A DNA stretch of 64,000 nt from Enterobacter sp. EA-1 (GTDB lineage Bacteria > Pseudomonadota > Gammaproteobacteria > Enterobacterales > Enterobacteriaceae): contig CP025776.1 of the NCBI GenBank assembly GCA_002886105.1, positions 3,410,001-3,474,000 on the forward strand, given 5' to 3'. Shown one piece after another: positions 56,126-64,000 of this stretch. How positions within the stretch are numbered: position 1 is the first letter of the stretch; every line of letters begins with the position of its first letter. The position numbers and the translations under genes were made by a program. The notes under the pieces were generated by a model that saw only the letters and a list, made by a program, of their open reading frames with translations, had not been told where the DNA came from and ran no database searches.

Positions 56126-57592
56126 TTACTGCGCAGCGGAAGGCTTGCGCGGACGGCGACGGCGGGCTGAATTGCCTGCCGGTTTAGCGGCTCCGTCGTC
56201 AAGACGACGTCCGCCAGTTGGCTTAGCCGCACCACCATCAGGACGACGTCCACCTGTCCCACCTTCGCTACGGCGAACACCTTCCGGCTTAGCGGCCCCG
56301 CCTTCACTGCGGCGCGGTGTGCGCGGTTTTGCGCTTCACCCTCGTTGCGACGCGGTGCTGCCTGACCACGACCGCCACCGCCCTGCCCGCGACCACCACC
56401 CTGACGACCGCCGCCCGGCCGCGACCATTCTGAATGGGTTCGGCTTTGATTGACGGGTCCGGATCGTAGCCCGCTAATGCAATGCGCGGGATCTCTTTCT
56501 TCAGCAGGCGCTCGATATCGCGCAGCAGTTTATGCTCATCAACGCACACCAGCGACAGTGCTTCACCGGTTGCAGCCGCACGGCCGGTACGGCCAATACG
56601 GTGCACGTAATCTTCCGGCACGTTGGGCAGCTCATAGTTCACCACGTGAGGCAGCTCTTCAATATCCAGCCACGGGCGGCAATATCGGTCGCCACCAGCA
56701 CGCGAATATCGCCGGATTTGAAATCCGCCAGCGCACGGGTACGCGCGCCCGGCTCTTGTTTCCGTGGATAGCGGCGCTGGTAATGCCGTCTTTGTTCAGC
56801 TGTTCAGCCAGATGGTTGGCGCCATGCTTGGTACGGGTGAAGACCAGCACCTGCTGCCAGTTGCCCTCGCCGATCATCTGCGACAGCAGTTCACGCTTGC
56901 GTTTTTATCGACGAAATGCACATGCTGCGTCACCTGTTCAGACGCGGTGTTGCGGCGCGCCACTTCGATTTCCAGCGGGTTGCGCAGCAGTTTTTCCGCC
57001 AGCTGTTTGATCTCATCAGAGAAGGTCGCGGAAAACAGCAGGTTCTGGCGTTTAGCCGGCAGCTTCGCCAGTACGCGGCGAATATCGTGAATAAAGCCCA
57101 TATCCAGCATACGGTCGGCTTCATCCAGCACCAGAATTTCCACGCTATCGAGCTTCAGCGCATTTTGGTGTTCCAGATCCAGCAGACGCCCTCGGCGTCG
57201 CCACCAGCACATCCACACCACCGCGCAGCTTCATCATCTGCGGGTTAATGCTGACCCCGCCAAACACCACCATCGAGCGGATATTCCAGGTACTTGCTGT
57301 ACTCGTGGACGTTTTCACCCACTTGCGCCGCCAGTTCACGGGTCGGCGTCAGGATCAGCGCGCGCACCGGACGGCGGCCTTTCGCGTGCGGCTCGCTCTG
57401 GATCAGGCGCTGCAACAGCGGCAGGGTAAAACCGGCAGTTTTGCCGGTACCCGTCTGGGCGCTGGCCATCAAATCGCGGCCTTGCAACACAGCCGGGATG
57501 GCCTGCTGCTGAATAGGGGTTGGCTGAAGGTAACCCTGCTCTGCGACCGCGCGCAGAATTTCCGGATTCAGGCCAAGGGCATCAAATGACAT
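56126..57592 (-). CDS. rhlE: ATP-dependent RNA helicase RhlE (frameshifted)
   Basis: DEAD-box helicase involved in ribosome maturation, about 488 residues. Q motif [15 protein letters not shown], motif [12 protein letters not shown], motif Ia PTRELAAQ, motif [14 protein letters not shown], motif [12 protein letters not shown], motif [12 protein letters not shown]. The tail is Gly/Arg-rich and carries repeated GGAAKP-type elements ([32 protein letters not shown]) before [12 protein letters not shown]. Breaks near 57285, 57190, 56905, 56755, 56675, 56420 and 56330. Start ATG 57592 has GGAG upstream. Confidence 0.94.
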
Positions 57593-57790
57593 AACAACTC
57601 CGCACCGCCCCGACCTGTCACAGGTGTAGTTTTCGAGGAGATAATAATTTGATTGATGACAAAACCACAATGCCATGAAGGGGCGGAGTGTATCAGCTTT
57701 TGTGATCACACGCATAAAATATCCCACAAAGAAAGCGCAGCGGGAGAATCGTTCAGCCCGTGGCTGGACAAGAACAAAACTCACCTTAAA

Positions 57791-57812
57791 GTTAATCAAT
57801 CGATTGATTAAC
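57791..57812. promoter_or_regulatory. 22-bp perfect palindrome, putative CecR operator
   Basis: The arms GTTAATCAATC and GATTGATTAAC meet without a spacer, 13 bp before the cecR ATG in the 233-bp gap to rhlE. TetR-type repressors bind such sites, and E. coli CecR controls both cecR-ybhGFSR and rhlE. Confidence 0.8.
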
Positions 57813-57825
57813 TTTTATTGCGCCC

Positions 57826-58501
57826 ATGAATACGACACCGACAACCAGCAAAGGTGAACAAGCCAGAAGCCAGCTAATTGCCGCCGCACTCGCGCAATTT
57901 GGCGAATATGGCTTACACGCCACCACCCGGGATATCGCCGCGCAAGCAGGGCAAAATATTGCCGCCATTACCTACTACTTTGGTTCCAAAGACGATCTCT
58001 ACCTCGCCTGCGCACAGTGGATAGCCGACTTTATTCATGAAAACTTCCGCCCTCACGCGCAGGCGGCGGAAGCGTTGTTCGCCCACCCCGATCCGGATAA
58101 AGAGGCCATCCGCGAACTGATCCACCGGGCCTGCAAAAGTATGATCACCCTGCTGACGCATGACGAAACGCTCAACCTGGAGTAAATTTATCTCCCGTGA
58201 GCAGCTCTCTCCCACCCGTGCGTACCAGCTGGTGCATGACCAGTGATTGCACCGCTGCACACCCACCTGACCCGCCTGCTTGCGGCCTACACCGGCCTCG
58301 ACGCGGGCGATACGCAAACCATTATTCATACCCACGCGCTACTGGGTGAAATTCTCGCGTTTCGTCCTCGGGCGGGAAACCTTTTGCTGCGCGCCGGATG
58401 GACACAATTCGATGCCGAGAAATCGTCGCTGATTTTTCCAGGTCATCACCTGCCATATCGATTTGATTTTGCAAGGATTAACGCACAGGAGCCCCGAGTG
58501 A
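57826..58501 (+). CDS. cecR: TetR-family regulator CecR (YbiH) (frameshifted)
   Basis: Repressor of the ybhGFSR exporter and rhlE, about 225 residues. The helix-turn-helix domain is [46 protein letters not shown]. The ligand domain includes [14 protein letters not shown] and [14 protein letters not shown]. Frame breaks near 58183 and 58243. The end HRSPE overlaps the ybhG start by one to four bases (GTGATG). Its ribosome site is weak. Confidence 0.94.
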
Positions 58502-59496
58502 TGAAAAAGCCCGTCGTGGTGTTAGTAGTTGCGATTATTGTGCTTGCCGTGCTGGGCGGCGGCTGGATGTGGTATCAAAGCAAACAGGAAAACAGCCTGA
58601 CGCTGTATGGCAATGTTGATATCCGCACGGTCAATTTGAGCTTTCGCGTGGGCGGTCGACTGGCCTCGCTGGCGGTGGATGAAGGGGACACCATTAAAAG
58701 CGGCCAGTTGCTCGGTGAATTAGACAAAGCGCCGTATGAAAATGCCCTGTTGCAGGCGCAGGCCAATGTCTCCACCGCGCAGGCGAAATACTCGCTGGCG
58801 ACGGCGGGCTACCGCGACGAAGAGATAGCCCGTGCGGTTGCCGCCGTGAATCAGGCGCGTGCGGCCTATGATTATGCGCAGAACTACTATCAGCGCCAGC
58901 TGGGGGTTGATAAAAAGCCACGCGATTCCGGCCAATGACCTCGGAAAACGCACGATCCTCACGGGGATCAGGCGCAGGCCACGCTGAAATCCGCGCAGGA
59001 TAAACTGAGCCAGTATCGCGCCGGGAATCGTCCGCAGGAAATCGCCCGAGCCAAAGCCGGTCTCGAACAGGCAGAAGCCGCACTGGCGCAGGCGCAACTG
59101 GATTTGCAGGACACCGCGCTTATCGCCCCGGCGAACGGCACGCTGCTGACCCGCGCCGTGGAACCCGGCAGTATGCTCAGCGCAGGCGGCACAGTGCTGA
59201 CGCTCTCTTTAACCCGCCCGGTATGGATACGCGCCTATGTGGATGAACGCAATTTGCAACAGGCGCAGCCCGGTCAGGAGGTGACGCTGTACACCGACGG
59301 TCGCCCGAACAAGCCGTATCACGGCAAAATCGGGTTTGTCTCCCCCGACCGCCGAATTCACACCCAAAACCGTTGAAACCCCGGATTTGCGTACCGACTG
59401 GTTTATCGCCTGCGCATTATCGTTACCGATGCCGACGACACGCTGCGCCAGGGCATGCCGGTCACCATCCATTTTAACGAGGCGCGTCATGAGTGA
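58501..59496 (+). CDS. ybhG: Membrane fusion protein YbhG (frameshifted)
   Basis: HlyD-type adaptor of the YbhGFSR ABC exporter, about 331 residues. An N-terminal membrane anchor ([24 protein letters not shown]) is followed by [23 protein letters not shown], an Ala/Gln-rich coiled-coil hairpin, and [19 protein letters not shown]. The end is [16 protein letters not shown] 58501 or GTG 58498 may start it. Frame breaks near 58915, 58960, 59352 and 59400. The stop overlaps the ybhF start. Confidence 0.93.
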
Positions 59497-61231
59497 GGCG
59501 ACCATCCATCTGCACGGGCTGGTAAAACGCTTTCCCGGCATGGATAAACCCGCCGTGGCGCAACTCAACTGTACCATCAACGCCGGTTACGTCACCGGGC
59601 TGGTCGGGCCGGATGGTGCCGGGAAAACCACGCTGATGCGCATGCTTGCAGGCTTAATGAAAGCGGATGAAGGCAGTGCGCAGGTGATGGGGCTGGATCC
59701 AATACGCAACGACAGCGAACTGCATGCCATGCTGGGTTATATGCCGCAAAAATTTGGCCTGTATGAAGATTTGACGGTGATGGAGAACCTCAATCTGTAC
59801 GCCGATTTGCGCAGCGTCACTGGTGAAAAGCGGCAGCAGACATTTTCGCGTTTGCTGGCGTTTACCGCACTGGCCCCGTTTACCGACAGGCTGGCGGGGA
59901 AACTCTCCGGCGGTATGAAACAGAAACTCGGGCTGGCCTGTACGCTGGTCGGCGAACCGAAAGTGCTGCTGCTGGATGAACCCGGTGTCGGCGTCGATCC
60001 GATCTCCCGTCGCGAACTGTGGCGAATGGTGCATGAACTGGCCGGTGAGGGGATGCTGATCCTCTGGAGCACCTCCTATCTTGATGAAGCCGAACAGTGT
60101 CGCGAAGTGCTGTTGATGAACGAAGGAGAATTGCTCTACTGTGGCGAACCGAAAGCGTTGACGCAGACCATGGCCGGGCGCAGTTTTCTGGTTTCCAGCC
60201 CGCAGGAGAATAACCGCCGGTTGCTACGTCGGCTGTTGAAGCAGCCCCGAGGTCAGCGACGGCATGATCCAGGGGCGCTCGGTACGCATGATCCTGAAAA
60301 AACAGGCGCAGGCGCAGCAGATCCGAGGCCGCTGAAAATATGCCGCCTTTAGACATCACGCCAACAGCGCCGCGCTTTGAAGATGCGTTTATCGATCTGC
60401 TTGGCGGTGCGGGAACCGCGGAATCACCGCTCGGTTCAATTCTGCATACGGTAGAAGGCAATGCGCAGGAAACGGTGATTGAAGCCAAATCCCTGACCAA
60501 AAATTTGGCGACTTTGCCGCCACCGACCATGTGAACTTTGCGGTAAAACGCGGGGAAATTTTTGGCCTGCTTGGCCCTAACGGCGCCGGGAAATCCACCA
60601 CCTTTAAAATGATGTGCGGTCTGCTGGTGCCCACGGACGGCCGTGCGCTGGTGTTGAATATGGATCTGAAAGTCAGCTCCGGAAAAGCACGCCAGCACCG
60701 GGCTATATGGCGCAGAAATTCTCCCTCTACGGCAACCTGACGGTGGAACAAAACCTGCGCTTTTTTCTCTGGTGTTTATGGCCTGCGCGGGCGGGCGCAG
60801 AACGAGAAAATCGCCCGCATGAGCGAGGCATTCGGTTTAAAAAGTATTGCCGACCATGCCACAGATGAATTGCCACTCGGTTTTAAACAACGCCACCGGC
60901 GCTGGCCTGCTCGTTAATGCATGAACCGGATATTTTGTTTCTCGACGAACCGACATCGGGGGTCGACCCCGCTGACGCGCCGTGAGTTCTGGCTGCATAT
61001 CAACAGCATGGTGGAAAAGGGGTGACGGTGATGGTCACTACCCACTTTATGGATGAGGCGGAGTATTGCGACCGCATTGGGCTGGTCTATCGCGGAAAGC
61101 TGATCGCCAGCGGTACGCCGGACGCGCTAAAGGCGCAAACGGCCGACGCGGACACGCCCGATCCCACCATGGAACAGGCGTTTATCACGCTGATTCATAA
61201 CTGGGATAAGGAGCATCATAATGAGCCTTAA
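59489..61231 (+). CDS. ybhF: Double-domain exporter ATPase YbhF (frameshifted)
   Basis: ABC ATPase with two cassettes, about 580 residues, for the YbhSR permease; linked in E. coli to drug and cation export. First cassette: [46 protein letters not shown]. Second cassette: [17 protein letters not shown], then [13 protein letters not shown], and [15 protein letters not shown]. Start ATG 59489 overlaps ybhG by 8 bp. Frame breaks near 60245, 60330, 60510, 60690, 60770, 60890, 60970 and 61020. The end overlaps the ybhS start. Confidence 0.94.
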
Positions 61232-62348
61232 CGCGTTATCCGGCGCGTACGCGCGCTGTGCGTGAAAGAGACGCGGCAAATTGTGCGCGATCCCAGCAGT
61301 TGGCTGATAGCGGTCGTGATCCCGTTGTTGTTGCTGTTTATTTTTGGCTACGGCATCAACCCTGGACTCCAGCAAGCTGCGCGTCGGCGTGCTGCTGGAG
61401 CAGCGCAGCGAAGAGGCGCTGGATTTCACCCACACGCTGACCGGCTCGCCGTTTATTGACGCCACCATCAGCGATAACCGCCAGCAACTGATCCAGATGA
61501 TGCAGGCCGGGCGTATTCGCGGCCTCGTGGTGGTGCCGGTCAATTTTGACGCACAGATGGCGCGCCCCGGCGATACCGCGCCGATTCAGGTGATCACCGA
61601 CGGCAGTGAACCCAACACCGCCAACTTTGTGCAGGGTTATCTTCAGGATCTGGCAACTCTGGCAGCAGCAACGGGCGGACGATCGCGGCGAAACCTTCGA
61701 ATCGTTGATCGACATTCAGACGCGCTACTGGTTTAACCCGGCAGCCATCAGCCAGCATTTTATTATCCCGGGCGCAGTCACCATTATCATGACGGTGATA
61801 GGCGCGATCCTGACATCGCTGGTGGTGGCGCGCGAATGGGAGCGCGGCACCATGGAGGCGTTGCTGTCGACGGAAGTGACGCGGGCGGAATTGCTGCTGT
61901 GCAAACTGATCCCCTATTACTTTCTCGGCATGCTGGCGATGCTGCTGTGCATGCTGGTGTCGGTCTTTATTCTCGGCGTGCCTTATCGCGGTTCGTTAGT
62001 GGTGCTGTTTTTTATCACCAGCCTGTTTCTGCTCAGTACGCTGGGGATGGGCCTGCTGATTTCGACCGTTACCCGTAATCAGTTTAACGCGGCGCAGGTG
62101 GCGCTGAATGCGGCATTTTACCGTCGATTATGCTGTCCGGCTTTATTTTTCAGATCGACAGCATGCCGGCGGTGATCCGCGCGGTGACCTATATCATTCC
62201 GGCGCGCTATTTCGTCAGCACCCTGCAAAGCCTCTTTCTGGCGGGCAATATCCCGGTGGTGCTGATGGTGAATGTGCTGTTTTTGGTGGCCTCGGCAACG
62301 ATGTTTATCGGCCTGACATGGCTGAAAACGAAACGCAGACTGGATTAA
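61221..62348 (+). CDS. ybhS: ABC-2 type permease YbhS (frameshifted)
   Basis: Inner-membrane subunit of the YbhGFSR exporter, about 376 residues. It has an N-terminal helix ([18 protein letters not shown]), a large periplasmic domain, and five C-terminal helices: [58 protein letters not shown] and [22 protein letters not shown] 61221 lies within the ybhF end. Frame breaks near 61240, 61365, 61660 and 62115. The end is KTKRRLD. Confidence 0.94.
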
Positions 62349-62357
62349 GGAAAAGCC

Positions 62358-63462
62358 ATGTTTCACCGTTTATTGACGCTGATCCGCAAAGAGTTGCAGT
62401 CGCTGCTGCGCGAACCGCAAACCCGCGCCATTCTGGTGCTGCCGGTGCTGTTGCAGGTGCTGCTGTTCCCCTTGCCGCCACGCTGGAAGTGACGAATGCC
62501 ACCATTGCTATCTACAACGAAGACAACGGCAAACATGCGGTGGAGTTAACCCAGCGTTTTGCCCGTGCTAAAGCGTTTACCCATGTTCTGCTGCTGAAAA
62601 CCCGCAAGCAATCCGCCCGACGCTTGATACGCAACAAGCACTGCTGCTGGTGCGTTTCCCGGCGGATTTCTCGCGTAACTGGATAGCGGCGTCACCGCGC
62701 CAATGCAGTTGATCCTCGACGGGCGCAACTCCAACAGTGCGCAAATTGCGGCCAACTATTTGCAGCAAATCGTCAAAGATTATCAGCAGGAGTTAATCCG
62801 CGGGCAGAAAAAGCCCAACAACAGTGAGCTGGTGGTGCGCAACTGGTATAACCCGAACCTCGACTATAAATGGTTTGTGGTGCCGTCGCTGATTGCCATG
62901 ATCACCACCATCGGCGTGATGATTGTGACATCGCTGTCGGTGGCGCGCGAACGCGAACAGGGCACGCTGGACCAACTGCTGGTGTCGCCGCTGGCCACCC
63001 GGCAAATCTTTGTCGGCAAAGCCGTACCGGCGCTGATTGTCGCCACCTTTCAGGCCACCATCGTACTCAGCGTCGGTATTCTGGCGTATCACATCCCCTT
63101 CGCCGGTTCGCTGCTGTTGTTCTATTTCACGATGTTGATTTATGGCCTGTCGCTGGTCGGTTTCGGCCTGCTGATCTCGTCCCTCTGCGTCAACCAGCAG
63201 CAGGCATTTATCGGCGTGTTTGTCTTTATGATGCCGGCGATCCTGCTCTCGGGTTATGTCTCGCCGGTCGAGAATATGCCGGTCTGGTTGCAGGATTTAA
63301 CCCTGGGTCAACCCGATCCGGCATTTTACCGACATTACCAAGCAGATTTACTTGAAGGATGCCAGCTTCGCGATTGTCTGGCAGAGCGTCTGGCCGCTGC
63401 TGGTGATTGCAGCGACCACGGGGTCAGTCGCCTATGCGCTGTTCAGACGGAAAATTATGTAA
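62358..63462 (+). CDS. ybhR: ABC-2 type permease YbhR (frameshifted)
   Basis: Partner of YbhS, about 368 residues with the same topology: [25 protein letters not shown], periplasmic part with [22 protein letters not shown], then [40 protein letters not shown] and [23 protein letters not shown]. Frame breaks near 62470, 62605, 62680, 63310 and 63330. The end is RRKIM. GGAAAAGCC precedes the ATG, 9 bp after ybhS. Last gene of the exporter operon; convergent with ybhQ. Confidence 0.94.
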
Positions 63463-63553
63463 CCCGGCGCGCATCAGCATAGCCGTTATTGCTCAGCGTT
63501 ACCGATGTTCGCGGGGATTGGCTGCATTGCCGCTTTGATGCAAACCGAATGAT

Positions 63554-63933
63554 TTAGCGGGAAGTTTTCTCTTTCGTTAACAGCGAAACCACCGCCGGGC
63601 CGGCAAGGATAGCCATCCCGGCGAGGGCCAACAGAACGTTGTTTTGCAGCACGCGGGAAAGCAACCAGATGACAATCAGCGACGCGCCAAAATACCGTGG
63701 TCGTCAGCTCTTCCAGCACATCGCCAGCCTCACGCCAGCGGGCGTCGTGGTGACGCTGTAAGAACAGCATCAGCAGCACGGTCACGCCATACAGCACGCA
63801 CAGGCCTAAACCCACACGCACCAGTGGCGCCGCTCATCCAGCCCATCACCAGCACCGCCACAATCAGCATGTGCAACATAATCTGCCAGCAACTCAGACC
63901 TGTCGCGACGCGAACGCGTTGTTGCCACTTCAT
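63554..63933 (-). CDS. ybhQ: Inner membrane protein YbhQ (frameshifted)
   Basis: Small membrane protein of unknown function, about 126 residues with four hydrophobic stretches. The N terminus MKWQQRVRVATGLSCWQIMLH is nearly identical to E. coli YbhQ. Then: VRVGLGLCVLYGVTVLLMLFLQRHH, WREAGDVLEELTTT, LLALAGMAILAGPAVVSLLT and the end KEKTSR. Frame breaks near 63828 and 63690. Start ATG 63933 has CAGGAGAG upstream; the in-frame GTG at 63939 is less likely. The remaining 67 bp show no other feature. Confidence 0.9.
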
Positions 63934-64000
63934 GGCCACTCTCCTGGAAGGATTTTTATCTGTTAGAAGAGTACTCGCATTTACGGAAAATTCCGTAACC

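Overview
The window is a stretch of enterobacterial chromosome. Gene order and protein similarity match the E. coli gsiD-to-ybhQ region read in reverse: gsiD-gsiA-iaaA, moeAB, ybiYW, ybiV, ybiU, ybiT, ldtB, ybiR, mntR/mntS, opgE, ompX, rhtA, dps, glnHPQ, ybiO, rlmF, ybiI, ybiJ, ybiB, dinG, rhlE, cecR-ybhGFSR, ybhQ. The G+C-rich codons and the accessory sugar modules suggest a relative of Enterobacter, Kosakonia or Klebsiella rather than E. coli itself; I cannot fix the genus. No tRNA, rRNA, IS transposase, prophage or CRISPR array was seen.

The DNA carries a very high density of one-base insertions and deletions, many at short homopolymers. They break almost every gene, including strongly conserved ones such as glnHPQ, dps, moeAB and dinG. 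I read these as uncorrected sequencing errors, not decay. I therefore give each gene its full span and note where the frame breaks. gsiD and the small gene mntS are the clear intact exceptions.

Layout. 1-6490: glutathione/peptide importer operon iaaA-gsiABCD (minus). 6653-8644: molybdenum cofactor genes moeA-moeB. 8834-12173: glycyl-radical enzyme YbiW and its activase YbiY behind an FNR-like box. 12179-12617: tandem palindromic repeat array. 12747-14963: ybiV and ybiU. 14960-19977: accessory LacI regulator, ExuT-like transporter and GH31 glycosidase. 20129-22850: ABC-F protein YbiT and L,D-transpeptidase LdtB. 22967-26415: GntR regulator, orphan PTS EIIC and GH1 phospho-beta-glucosidase, with twin palindromic operators. 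26613-31939: aldo/keto reductase and a complete EmrAB-outer membrane factor efflux set. 32041-33927: ybiR, mntR and mntS with MntR boxes. 34208-38409: opgE, ompX, rhtA and dps, with a candidate small RNA between ompX and rhtA. 38768-40986: glutamine importer. 41111-45855: ybiO, rlmF, a flavin-reductase-like gene, ybiI and ybiJ. 45967-49099: dinG-ybiB (minus) with a LexA box. 49326-55113: aryl-beta-glucoside operon (bglG, bglF and two GH1 genes) with BglG-type antitermination leaders. 55180-63933: esterase, rhlE, cecR-ybhGFSR exporter operon and ybhQ.

Three blocks serve beta- or alpha-glycoside use and sit at points where E. coli has other genes or none, so the conserved backbone appears to have received carbohydrate cassettes repeatedly. 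Local regulation is readable from palindromes: GntR twin operators, a 22-bp CecR palindrome, MntR boxes, a LexA box and two ribonucleic antiterminator sites. The least explained items are the TIR-bounded palindromic repeat arrays (three copies) and the putative small RNA upstream of ompX.
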